Positions 9,827-18,696 of a DNA stretch of 24,020 bases are shown here, in pieces. The first letter of the stretch is position 1; each line of letters begins with the position of its first letter. Location of the stretch: NCBI GenBank assembly GCA_032718475.1, contig JAUCBJ010004162.1, positions 1-24,020 on the forward strand, written 5' to 3'. Source of the DNA: Nemertoderma westbladi (taxonomy: Eukaryota > Xenacoelomorpha > Nemertodermatida > Nemertodermatidae). Position numbers and translations under genes: made by a program. The notes below the pieces were generated by a model, which searched no databases, was not told the DNA's origin, and saw nothing but the letters and a program-made list of their open reading frames with translations.

Positions 9827-10053
9827 GGGGGGGGGGGGGGGGACTGGACGCAAATCCCATCTTGGCGAATTAATATCCCGCCTCAATGTTATATTCTCAA
9901 TTTAGGGAAAGGAGCAGGTTGCAGTTATATTAACCAAAACAATAAACTAAACATAATTATTATTTTTGATATTAATCATCTGTTATTTGCGTCGAATTTC
10001 CCCTGGAGAGGGAGGAATGTTTATTGCGTCCAGTTCCCCCCCCCCCCCCCCCC
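9827..10053. repeat. G/C-tract-bounded module, left arm
   Basis: Sixteen G (9827-9842) followed by ACTGGACGCAA open the module. TTGCGTCCAG followed by eighteen C (10036-10053) closes it, so the ends are inverted. The ~190-bp interior has no coding frame. It includes the shared GAGCAGGTTGC ... TTAACCAAAACAATAA motif described in the findings. No target duplication is visible, and homopolymer lengths differ between the arms. Confidence 0.65.
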
Positions 10054-10187
10054 TATCTGAATAATTTTGAGCTGAGCAAATATGTAGTACCACACCTTTG
10101 GCTGCGAGTTATTGAAGCCTTTGATGCTATTATTCTGATGTTCTGTTATCTGGTTATGTTCCAACTTTACACGTTAACAACGTTCAT

Positions 10188-10432
10188 ACATCGGTCCCAA
10201 TCGGTACCACTTCGGACCAAATCGGTACCACATCGGACCTAATGGGTACCACATCGGACCCAATCGGTACCACATCGGACCCAATCGGTACCACATCGGA
10301 CCCAATCGGTACCACACCATTCTCAAAAAGGTTCCAAGCCAGACTCAAAAGGTACCAGCCCGGACCAAAGCTACTGGTCGCAATCAGCACCGATGTGGCT
10401 CCGATGTGGCACCGATTGGGTCCGAATTGGTA
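10188..10432. repeat. 21-bp satellite array with an orientation switch, left arm
   Basis: From 10188 to about 10318 the units read ACATCGGACC then CAATCGGTACC. After a ~70-bp degenerate stretch they read CCGATGTGGC then ACCGATTGGG (10389-10432). The two orientations face each other, so the array can fold back within a single arm. The right arm repeats the same arrangement at 21961-22345. Confidence 0.8.
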
Positions 10433-10794
10433 GTGATTTTCTTATTATTTTGGTTAATGCAACATACATGTAACTGTAAGCGTAACCTGTTATTTTACTT
10501 TAGTTTGTTTTATTTATTTATGTTTATTAATTTGGCATAATGATATAATGTAATACCAAAAAAAATACCAACATCTAGGAGGAGAAGAGTGTTTTGTACG
10601 CTTGATGACAATTGAATTCCCAATAGACTGTATGGTTTAAGAATTCCATGGCGTTTTATCACCGAACATCTAACTGTCAATCGAAAGAGACATTGTAGTA
10701 ACACGATATGCGATCCGAGGATTCAATCATGCAACATATTCTTCCACCAATCGGAATGGACTGTGGAGTCGTCTGGGATCTCTGGATCATGTGC
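10433..10794 (+). repeat. Arm spacer, copy 1 of 4
   Basis: This ~360-bp AT-rich non-satellite unit begins GATTTTCTTATTATTTTGG and ends GTCTGGGATCTCTGGATCATG. It is repeated at 11991-12352 and, inverted, at 20624-20971 and 21605-21960. A small frame of ~64 codons on the minus strand is shared with only one other copy and is shifted in the rest, so I do not treat the unit as coding. Confidence 0.8.
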
Positions 10795-11990
10795 GGTACC
10801 GATTAGGTCTGACCGGGTCTGATGTGGTAGCGATTAGGTTCGATGTGAACCCGATTGGGTCCGATGTGGTACCGATTTGGTCTGATGTGGTACCCATTTG
10901 GTCCAATGTGGTACCCATTTGGTCCGATGTGGTACCCATATGGTCCGATGTGGTACCCATTTGGTCCGATGTGGTACCCATATGGTCGATTGGTACCCAT
11001 TTGGTCCGATGTGGTACCGATTGGTCCGATGTGGTACCGATTTGGTCCGATGTGGTACCGATTGGGTCCGATGTGGTACCCATAAGGTCCGATGTGATAC
11101 CGATTTGGTACCGATTGGGTCCGATGTGGTGCCGATTTGTTCCAATGTGGTACCGATGTCGTACCGATTGGGTCCGATGTGGTACCGATTGGGTCCGATG
11201 TGGTACCCATAAGGTCCGATGTGGTACCGATTTGGTCCGATTTGGTACTGATTGGGTCCGATGTGGTGCCGATTTGTTCCAATGTCGTACCGATGTGGTA
11301 CCGATTGGGTCCGATGTGGTACCCATTTGGTCCGATGTGGTACCCATTTGGTCCGATGTGGTACCCATATGGGTCCGATGTGGTACCCATTGGGTCCGAT
11401 GTGGTACCCATATGGTCCGATGTGGTACCCATTTGGTCCGATGTGGTACCGATTGGGTCCGATGTGGTACCGATTGGGTCCGATGTGGTACCCATAAGGT
11501 CCGATGTGATACCGATTTGGTCCGATTTGGTACCGATTGGGTCCGATGTGGTGCCGATTTGTTCCAATGTGGTACCGATGTGGTACCGATTGGGTCCGAT
11601 GTGGTACCCATTTGGTCCAATGTGGTACCCATTTGGTCCAATGTGGTACCGATTTGGTCCGATGTGGTACCGATGTGGTACCGATTGGGTCCGATGTGGT
11701 ACCCATAAGGTCCGATGTGATACCGATTTGGTCCGATTTGGTACCGATTGGGTCCGATGTGGTGCCGATTTGTTTCAATGTGGTACCGATGTGGTACCCA
11801 TTTGGTCCAATGTGGTACCCATTTGGTCCGATGTGGTACCCATATGGTCCGATATGGTACCCATTTGGTCCGATGTGGTACCCATAAGGTCCGATGTGAT
11901 ACCGATTTGGTACCGATTGGGTCCGATGTGGTGCCGATTTGTTCCAATGTGGTACCGATGTGGTACCGATTGGGTCCGATGTGGTACTGA
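10795..11990. repeat. Main 21-bp satellite array, left arm (~57 units)
   Basis: The unit is GGTCCGATGT followed by GGTACCGATTK, with common variants CCCATTT, CCCATAT and CCCATAAGG in the second half. Each unit contains GGTACC (the KpnI palindrome) and two or three CpG. Because 21 is a multiple of 3 and the unit has no stop in any frame, long frames appear on both strands; these are artefacts. Distinct variant blocks (TGCCGATTTGTTCCAATG near 11128, 11266, 11550, 11760, 11930) recur at ~140-285 bp, a loose higher-order structure. The left edge is diverged (TAGCGATTAGG, GTGAACCCG). Confidence 0.95.
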
Positions 11991-12352
11991 TTTTCTTATT
12001 ATTTTGGTTAATGCAGCATACATGTAACTGTAAGCGCAACCTGTTCTTTTACTATATTTCGTTTATTTGTCAGTTTATTAATGTTTAATAATTTGGCATA
12101 ATGATATACTGTAATACCCAAAAAATATCAACATCTAGGAGAAGAGTATTTTGTACTCTTGATGACATTTGAATTCCCAATAGACTGTATGGTTTTTGAA
12201 TGCCATGGCGTTTTATCACCGAACATCTAACTGTCAATCGAAAGAGACATTGTAGTAACACGATATGCGATCCGAGGATTCAATCATGCAACATATTCTT
12301 CCACCAATCGGAATGGACTGTGGAGTCGTCTGGGATCTCTGGACTCATGTGC
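11991..12352 (+). repeat. Arm spacer, copy 2 of 4
   Basis: This is a second copy of the 10433-10794 unit with scattered substitutions and short indels, for example a 3-bp shorter GGAGAAGAG tract. It is closest to the copy at 20624-20971: both share CTTGATGACATTTGAATTCC and the TTTAATAATTTGGC form. The spacer pairs therefore match by position across arms, which implies that the duplication preceded or accompanied arm formation. Confidence 0.8.
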
Positions 12353-12451
12353 GGTACCGATTAGGTCTGACTGGGTCTGATGTGGTAGCGATTAGGTTCG
12401 ATGTGAACCCGATTGGATCCGATGTGGTACCGATTTGGACCGATGTGGTAA
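12353..12451. repeat. Innermost short satellite, left arm
   Basis: About four to five satellite units with the same diverged edge variants that open the main array (TAGCGATTAGG, GATGTGAACCCG). They stop abruptly at GTGGTAACTC, the start of the interior. There is no counterpart on the right. Confidence 0.8.
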
Positions 12452-13008
12452 CTCTATCCTACACACTTATTTTAATTTATTTTGTGTATTTTACGATCAC
12501 TATTCTAGGTACTTATTTTACATTGTATATCAGTATATTGCATACTTTCAGTACATATTTACTAATATTGTAATTAATTGATATTGGACTTGTTTTATAT
12601 CGTGTATACTGTATGTTAAGTTAATATTAAACTATGTTGATGGATTTTATTGTGTGTAAGTGATACTTTCACAAAAATATGTTAATAATGGTTCCTACGT
12701 CCTGGTCATTCATTATTATTTAATTTTTACTTTATTAAACTTGGATTTGTCCCATACTGTATACTTCGCTAAACGGACCCAAAGCACCCGGTTTCTACCT
12801 TTTCCTCATCCCAGAGGTTTTTCTATGGTGTTACAGTACACTATTTTTTATATGTCAGAAGGAAGCAATATACAGTACTACTTGGGAAGAACAGAAAATC
12901 ACTGTGTTTTTGTACTATACTAAAAGGTTGTGGATGTCCGTAAATAACAAGTCATTGAAGGACCATGTTCTAGTGGAAAATATTTTATGTTAGCCGGAAA
13001 ACCAAAAC
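12452..13008. other. Interior, left part: no gene seen
   Basis: AT-rich DNA just inside the left arm. The open frames here are short and have no protein-like composition. I see no transposase motif, splice pattern or RNA gene. Confidence 0.4.
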
Positions 13009-13035
13009 ACTAAGCGAGGTAAAGCCTCGCTTAGT
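13009..13035. repeat. Perfect 11-bp hairpin ACTAAGCGAGG / CCTCGCTTAGT
   Basis: Eleven paired bases enclose a five-base TAAAG loop. It stands alone, 77 bp upstream of the inverted retrotransposon tail. It resembles a terminator or small foldback in shape, but in a eukaryotic setting its role is unknown. Confidence 0.6.
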
Positions 13036-13111
13036 AAAACCTGGAACCTTTTTGAGATTCAAATCCGTTTTAGGAGCTTATCGTGCCAAGGAGCACGAGA
13101 AATCCATTACA

Positions 13112-13420
13112 CAAATGTCATGGGTGAAAGGGAGTTCTGGCGGGGCAATTTTGTCGACAAACCTGAACAGCATTCTTAATATGTAATATATATAATGCAG
13201 CTGCAATGCAGCATGCCGATCGTAGTAGTAGCTCTCTAAGCAATAATCCAAACGGAATGAACTCAATGAAGATACACTACTGTATAGAATATCAAGGTAA
13301 CAGTCGGCCGAGGATACTACTAGGATCGGCATGCTGCATTGCAGCTGCATTTTTAAGAATGCTGCGCCGGCTTGTCAACAAAATTGCACCGCCACAACTC
13401 CCTATCACCCATGACATTTG
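13112..13420. repeat. 309-bp inverted repeat made of two retrotransposon 3' ends
   Basis: CAAATGTCATGGGTG at 13112 is repeated inverted, ending at 13420. The arms (~120 bp, about 85-90% matched by eye) face each other across a ~70-bp centre. Both arms code outside-in for the same peptide tail: NVMGEREFWRGNFVDKPEQHS then stop on the plus strand at 13114-13179, and NVMGDRELWRCNFVDKPAQHS then stop on the minus strand. The arms also share a GCAGCTGCAATGCAGCATGC block. Transcribed through, it would form a long RNA hairpin. Confidence 0.75.
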
Positions 13421-13617
13421 CTAGATCATCCGCATCTTTAAGGCCAGTGTCCTTTAAGATGCGTCTCAAGAAAGTCATGGGCTGTCCACCATGCTTATTC
13501 ACTCCATGAGGCTGCCAAAGTACAAGGATGGAGGATGGAGGCGTCCCGAATTCTCCTCTTTCAATTGCTGCAACCCGAAGGTGGGGGTGGGTGGGCGCTT
13601 CTCCTTTCCCAAGTTTT
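13353..13617 (-). pseudogene. C-terminal remnant of a non-LTR retrotransposon protein
   Basis: The minus-strand frame runs without a stop from about 13617 to TAA at 13353-13355. It reads in part VLWQPHGVNKHGGQPMTF then LRRILKDTGLKDADDLANVM and GDRELWR. The layout WxPxG...GxPxTFxRxLxxDTG...LxxxMxDRxxW is that of the tail after the reverse transcriptase in many LINE ORF2 proteins. The reverse transcriptase itself is not present; upstream (13620-13830) no matching frame continues. It is therefore a 5'-truncated dead copy inside the giant element. Confidence 0.55.
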
Positions 13618-13831
13618 GCTCCAAGTAAGTCAACTGGTCCGCATTTTATCGACCTGGAATGACCACAAAAACGACCAAGATTGTATTAAACCATGGCAAA
13701 CTTAGGCAACTTAGCTGATCCTAGACTCTGTCAATCTTCTTGGCAAACGAGACAACTGTTGCATAGCTATTGCACACTTTATCTTGGATTTACAGTGTTT
13801 CGATTATTGAGATGCTTCTATTGTGTGCCGG

Positions 13832-15003
13832 TGTAACAGCGGATTCTGTCCCCCCGCGGATATGGTCCGGGGGGACCGAATCCGCTAGCGGATTCTGTCC
13901 CCCCTCCGCAGATTGAGTCCCCCCTTAAATTATAATTTTACAGTACAGTCAGACAGTGCTGAGTACAGCAGTAGGCTACTGGTACTGACATCAGGAAATA
14001 GTAGCGTAGCTTATGCATTAAATTATAGACTGATTAAAACTGCAGTAGCTACCACTACCTGACTACTGCGTTAAATTAAATTCCCACATCTGTATAGTGT
14101 ATATATACTGATATAGTCGCCTACTACAGTACAGTACAGTACAGTAGGCTATTATGGCCAACTTCGATGAGACGCAGCTTTATCAAGCCGTCTATAATTA
14201 TATTTCGGGAGATGACACATATCCAGTCAATTCAACAAAGTTGCAGAAGAGAACTATACTCAGGAAAGCGGCTAATTTTAACATTATAGATTCATTATGG
14301 ATGAGGGATGGTTACATGATGAGGAGGAAGATATTGTACTGTCCCTATTACAGTAATAATCATACTGTAGTTCGAGTTGTCAGGTATCTTTGGTTGGATA
14401 TGTCATTGGTCAGTTGGTGTCATTTCGTTTAATTAATAATTAAATGAATTAATTACCGAGGTCTAATATAAATGGTTTTACAGATAGTATTTTGTGTGTG
14501 TGTGTGGGGGGGGGGGGGGGGTTATATTCAGTTCAACTGTTACACCTAAACCCAACTGAGTAACAGTTATTCATATTCATTCATGTTCATTGATATTATT
14601 AGTATGCAGGTATGCAGGTGGGGAGGATAAATTTTCTAATAATAAAAAGGCTAAAACAATATAACCTCATTACAATAATTTTATCGTACTACGAAATTGG
14701 AAAGGAGCATGTTACACACAATGTTTTCTAACCAGAACAATAAACGATACATACTGAATAACCGGTCTGCCAGTATTGTATCCATTGACAATAAGGAAGG
14801 GAACGGAGCAGTCTGGCAGTGTATTTTGAATTTATTGCAATAACATTGGGGGGACCAAATCCGCGAACGAGGACCCAATCCGCTAGCAGATTTGGTCCTA
14901 GGGAGACCAAATCTGCTAGCGGATTGGGTCCGGGGGGACTAAATCCGCTAGCAGATCGGGTCCGGGGGGACCGATTCTTCGGGGGACTGAATCCGCTGTT
15001 ACA
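13832..15003. mobile_element. 1,172-bp Ginger1-like DNA transposon in a CCGG target
   Basis: TGTAACAGCGGATTC opens the element and is repeated inverted at its right end (ending 15003). CCGG lies directly outside both ends (13828-13831 and 15004-15007). TGT termini, a 4-bp CCGG duplication and a relic frame resembling the region before an integrase zinc finger together suggest Ginger1, the cut-and-paste family with a gypsy-like integrase; the CCGG preference is recalled, not checked. Subterminal zones (13843-13925, 14847-14990) are packed with ATCCGCTAGCGGATT / GGTCCCCCC palindromes. The integrase core is missing, so it is non-autonomous. Confidence 0.65.
14154..14432 (+). pseudogene. N-terminal relic of a Ginger/gypsy-type integrase protein
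   Basis: A 92-codon frame begins MANFDETQLYQAVYNYISG, continues DDTYPVNSTKLQKRTILRKA and then NFNIIDSLWM...RRKILYC. In Ginger and related integrases the zone before the H2C2 zinc finger has the pattern Y...YPxxxxKxxKRxxLRKxAxxFxIxDGxLxY...RRxVL, and this frame follows it. The frame degrades after LYCPYYSNNH, and neither the zinc finger nor DDE residues follow. Its position just inside the left end of the CCGG-flanked element supports its being that element's own gene. Confidence 0.45.
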
Positions 15004-15007
15004 CCGG

Positions 15008-15567
15008 GTCGCACCCGTCACAGAGACATACAGTATAGTATACGACATCGATTGGCATAGTATGGCAGGGCCCTAGACTTACTACTGTACATATTATTAT
15101 AGTTACTTTTTAAAGTTTCATTTCCCAATTATTATAATGCAGTATGTTATTCTTTACATGAACCATTTCGACTCCCTATCCCCAACTTGGCTAGACTTTG
15201 ATTATTCTTTTTTGACTTCTGATTATGTAAATTATATTAATATGAGTTTTGGTACTTTTAGCAATTAGCTCTTTCGCACAGGAAATTGTATGGCGCAGCA
15301 CAACCGTAGTTTGAGTTTGAAGATCATATTAGATGCTTAGCTATTACTACTGTATGTTTACTATGTACAGTATATTATATAACGCATTTAGGCAAATGTA
15401 CACAGTAGGTACATTACAGTATGTATACGCCACGGTTTGGTTGTCGATCTACGACTTCTGTACTTTGTAGAATGTATTACTGGTGATGTACAGTTGTAGT
15501 ATGGAATTAACTGGCTTAATGCCAACCGCCTCTCCTGTAGTAGATAATACTGCACTGTGTAACAGAA
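15008..15567. other. No gene seen upstream of the PHD-OTU exons
   Basis: AT-rich sequence rich in TACAGTA/TACTGTA words. It may hold the promoter or 5' untranslated region of the PHD-OTU gene, but no core promoter element could be assigned. Confidence 0.35.
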
Positions 15568-15624
15568 ATGCATACATACTTGCCTGTAAGTAATACTGTA
15601 CAGTACACTACAGCACTAGACGTT

Positions 15625-15765
15625 ATGGGTAGTGGAAATAGGCCTAGACGTAGTGGGCTATTGAGAAACCATTATGGGTTCGATGTGGCGTTAGAGGAGG
15701 AAGACTCTTCGAATGATAACCACTGTAATGAAGATGACGACAGTTTAGAAGATGCCGTCAAATGA
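15625..15765 (+). CDS. Candidate first coding exon of the PHD-OTU gene (unproven)
   Basis: From ATG at 15625 the frame reads MGSGNRPRRSGLLRNHYG, then a strongly acidic stretch (EEEDSSNDNHCNEDDDSLED), and reaches TGA at 15763-15765. A basic start followed by an acidic tract is common at the N terminus of chromatin and transposon-encoded proteins. It lies on the same strand, 230 bp before the next supported exon. A donor at CACT|GTAATG (about 15724) would join it in frame to an acceptor at 16051, but the site is weak. I recognise no domain. Confidence 0.3.
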   Translation: MGSGNRPRRSGLLRNHYGFDVALEEEDSSNDNHCNEDDDSLEDAVK

Positions 15766-15800
15766 AAACTGGCGTCGGAAAAGAAATCATCAATCTGGAA

Positions 15801-15826
15801 CCCCCCCCCCCCCCCCCCCCCCCCCC
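15801..15826. repeat. 26-base C homopolymer
   Basis: An unbroken C run just after the candidate first exon, within its presumed intron. Similar long G/C runs lie at 3-19, 9827-9842, 10036-10053, 14506-14521, 22478-22499 and 22706-22726. Their exact lengths are error-prone in assemblies. Confidence 0.8.
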
Positions 15827-15993
15827 ATAGTTATACAGTAGCCTAATAAATTGTTTTAAAAGTAAGCCATAACAAACGTCTTAGGAGCTGTAATAATGTC
15901 TAAATACTGTAGTGTATTCTTAGGGATAATGGATGCTGTTTAATTATTTATTCTAGACCTACAGTATGTCTTACATCTGATTATGTTTAATAA

Positions 15994-16167
15994 TATGCAA
16001 AGATAATACCAATACCCACGGATAACCCACCCAGACGTATTTGCTCTCCAGTCATTAAAGAACGAAGTTTATTATTATCATTGTGTAATAATGATGAAAC
16101 ATTAATAATGTCTCGCCACGGATACACTGCATCTGATTGTAATAAAAGCGTATCATTTCCATGTCAG
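15994..16167 (+). CDS. PHD-OTU (vertnin-like) gene, exon upstream of the PHD finger
   Basis: The frame is open from 15994 (after TAA) to a strong donor CAG|GTAATT, with GT at 16168. It encodes ...SPVIKERSLLLSLCNNDE then TLIMSRHGYTASDCNKSV and SFPCQ. The true 5' edge is likely an acceptor within it: CTCTCCAG ending at 16051 or CACCCAG ending at 16034. Alternatively translation starts at ATG 16108. The last two residues, Cys-Gln, join in phase 0 to Ile-Cys at the start of the next exon. This makes CQIC, the first metal-binding pair of the PHD finger, and is the best evidence that both exons and the intron between them are real. Confidence 0.65.
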
Positions 16168-17445
16168 GTAATTCTAGTTAATAGATATGTACAGTAGGTT
16201 AATCTATACTAACTGCTATACACGATTTAGACAATATTCGTACTCGCACAGTTTCAAGACTTGCATAGTTATAAAGGTCGTCAGTCTGCGTTTGGGAAAT
16301 ATAATTTAAGACAAAACATGACAAGCGCAATGAAATCGGCTTGTAATGGCCCGGGCGCAATTTTTAATGCGCTTCAATGGCGTTGAGTTGCTGGAGTACC
16401 GCTTTCACTATTTACTCAACAGTTTACTGGTGTATTGTAGTTTCGATACTTTTCGTAGTTACAAACCTAACGCTCTTACTGCAGGACGTAGCTACAGTAC
16501 TACTTCCGTGTGCGGTCAATGTTTGCCACTATCTGCCTTTAAAAGAACTAAAGTACCCTTTTGAGTCCCTTATTTACAGTTTTTTTCTGTATATTTGCTG
16601 TTTGTTTAACGTTTTCGTCTGTCATAGCATAGCTTGGTAAATTCCTCATTGATGTTCTATTATATTCAAGGCCTATTAACTGGCATGAAAACCTATGGCT
16701 GTATGGTACAGTAGGAATACTACATTTTAATTACAATACTTTATTTAAATCATTTTTAATTGTATCAATAATATAGGAATACATAATTTATTAATTAACT
16801 TTTATTGACCATTAGGCAATAGGCTAATCGCTTCACATTCGGATCTGCACGTAAGAAATCTTTAATTAAATTTGGTATCAATTTAGACTATTTGTTTATT
16901 GACATGTTTTTAAGCCTGTAGAACAGTACTTATTTACAAATTTATTGTCAATATTTTTAAATACTTTTTTAAAATTATGGTACGTACGTTGTTTGCGCTA
17001 CACTAACCTACCCCGTCAGTTTTTAGTAATTCATACATATTTTATTTAAATTTTAATTCAGTCGGTTTTTAATAATCCATACATATCTTATTCAAATTTC
17101 AATAGTTCTACCGATTCTACACTACTTTGTTTTAACCTATATTAGTTTGTTGTTTGTGCATCGCCGGTTTTTAACAGTCCTACGCTGGATTGAGTACATG
17201 TATTTCGTTGGTGTCGTATCAAGTTTTTTTTTATACTCTTCTTGCACTTCTTACTATATTTTATTAGGCCTATCCTATTACCGGTATTACATACTGTACA
17301 ACATATTAATTTACTTTCAGTTCTGGTTCTATATAAAGATTGCCTTAAATTATGTCGGTGATGGGTATCTATAAGTTTATCCTCCTCTTACCCTAAACTA
17401 TTAAACATATATGTTCCTCATTTGTATCTTTCATTCTTTCCTCAG
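16168..17445 (+). other. Intron of the PHD-OTU gene
   Basis: It begins GTAATT at 16168 and ends TTCTTTCCTCAG at 17445, a strong pyrimidine tract and 3' splice site. It is phase 0. It splits the first CxxC of the PHD finger. The short frames inside (for example 16346-16640, 17147-17374) are hydrophobic AT-driven frames without recognisable features, and I read them as intronic noise. Confidence 0.65.
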
Positions 17446-18696
17446 ATATGCCGCGAAGATTGTGATTACCTTAGAACATCTATTGAATGTGGATTATGTA
17501 AGATTTGGACACATGGCTCATGTTTGAATATCAGTGATTCCTTGATAAATAAGTGGGAGAAAGACTCGTTGACATTTGTATGTAAAAGGTGTTCTCACAG
17601 TGGTGACCAGTATAATGTATTGGGCGCTTTGCAGAGAATTTCGATGAAATTAACCAAGAAAATGTATGATATTGAGGACTGTGCTTTGTCAGAGGAACTA
17701 CTGTTACAAACTTACAATGTTAAATTACCGCGTTACAACGGTGATATTCTGGAGTTCAATCCGAAGGTTGACAAGGTCGATGACAGGTCTGTTAACCTTC
17801 TGAAGAAGTACCACCCAGCAATGCTAGATAGTCATATGCCTTTGTTTGTGGAGGGTGATGGAAACTGCCTGTACCGTGCAGTATCTCTTGGTACATTTGG
17901 TAATGACAAATACCACATTCTACTTCGATTGTTAACGGCTATAGAGGTGATAAATAATCGATGGTTCTATGATAAGAAAAATATAGGATATAAAGATTTT
18001 GTTAATTCAAAGTACGTATTAGAGAATGAAAATTTCTATGACTTTGTCAATAGTATCGTAAAGTATAAAGAACCAGGGGGTTTGGTAGTTGTGTATGCTG
18101 TATCCAGTGTTATTGGATGGCCTATAACTTCATATATGCCGCCATTTGAAATTAACAGCATGGAAATGACGGAATGTTTTCGAAGAATTGTCAGAGGTCG
18201 TCGTGTTCTTTCCACAAAATCACCATGTATGATTCTGATGTGGACTCAGTCAGGTTCTATGTTATATTTTACGTCTACCTGTGATCATTTTTGTGTTCTG
18301 AGTAAAGTTGGCAAGCATAAAAAAAAGGTTGAAATAATCGTTTCATCAGATGAAAATTTCGACACACCCTCCCAGATTTACTCCCCTGAGATATTATGCA
18401 GTGATTCCAACGAGAGTGAGAGTAGTGTTACTGATTTTCCTGCTTCTCAGTATCAGTGTCCCGTTGATAGCATTTCGGAATCGGAGCAGAACGAATCTTC
18501 CGACAATAATGATATTCAAAGTACAAATACTACTGATAAACCCATTCGAAGCACAGTTAATGATAAGCGCATTAATGATGAAATTACCCTTGAATCTAAC
18601 GTGGGGGGCTTCATAAAAAATGGAAAATTTTTAATGACTAACGAGATTCTCGAATTATTACTCAAAATAGGACAATCGAAGCCTTTGCTCTCCAAG
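17446..18696 (+). CDS. PHD-OTU (vertnin-like) gene, main exon: PHD finger plus OTU-like domain
   Basis: This exon has 417 codons, phase 0 at both ends. Exon residues 2-49 with the preceding Cys-Gln form a C4HC3 PHD finger: CQIC, ECGLC, WTHGSC, VCKRC. After a linker comes an OTU-like domain with GDGNCLYRAVS (Asp138, Cys141) and a distal CDHFCVL (His281), the Cys and His expected of OTU cysteine proteases. Similar PHD-OTU proteins are often named vertnin-like in invertebrates; that naming is from memory. Residues ~293-385 are Ser/Asp/Glu/Asn-rich and probably disordered, and ELLLKIGQSKPLLSK closes the exon. PHD fingers read histone tails and OTU domains usually cleave ubiquitin, so a nuclear role is inferred. 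An upstream reading to 17422 starts at TTG inside the pyrimidine tract and is not a real start. Without the donor at 18697, translation would end six residues later at 18717. Confidence 0.75.

Larger units (their letters stand above)
8529..12352 (+). repeat. Left inverted arm of the giant element
   Basis: Order from the outside: satellite tag (8541-8640), unique 8641-9826 interrupted by a hAT-like MITE (8905-9696), G/C module (9827-10053), unique to 10187, satellite (10188-10432), spacer copy 1, long satellite array (10795-11990), spacer copy 2. The unique parts align with the right arm at high identity by eye, with small indels such as a duplicated TAATTCAG near 8703. Two spacer copies with a satellite array between them show that the arm has grown by internal duplication. 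Confidence 0.8.

Noticed and set aside
10510-10704. 64-codon frame conserved with 21690-21884
   Set aside because: It lies in the duplicated arm spacer. The two inner spacer copies do not keep the frame, so conservation reflects repeat identity, not coding.
10787-12039. Long frames of 250-400 codons on both strands, and the matching frames at 20922-21591
   Set aside because: They arise because the 21-bp satellite is a multiple of three with no stop in any frame. The peptides are 7-residue repeats such as PIWSDVV or TSDQMGT in every frame.
8541-12451. CRISPR-like or cassette-like regular repeats
   Set aside because: There are no unique spacers of constant length. The units are contiguous tandem satellite in a eukaryotic context.
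16346-17374. Hydrophobic frames of 72-87 codons as small membrane proteins
   Set aside because: They lie within an intron supported by strong splice sites and by the rebuilt PHD finger. Their composition is that of AT-rich noise.
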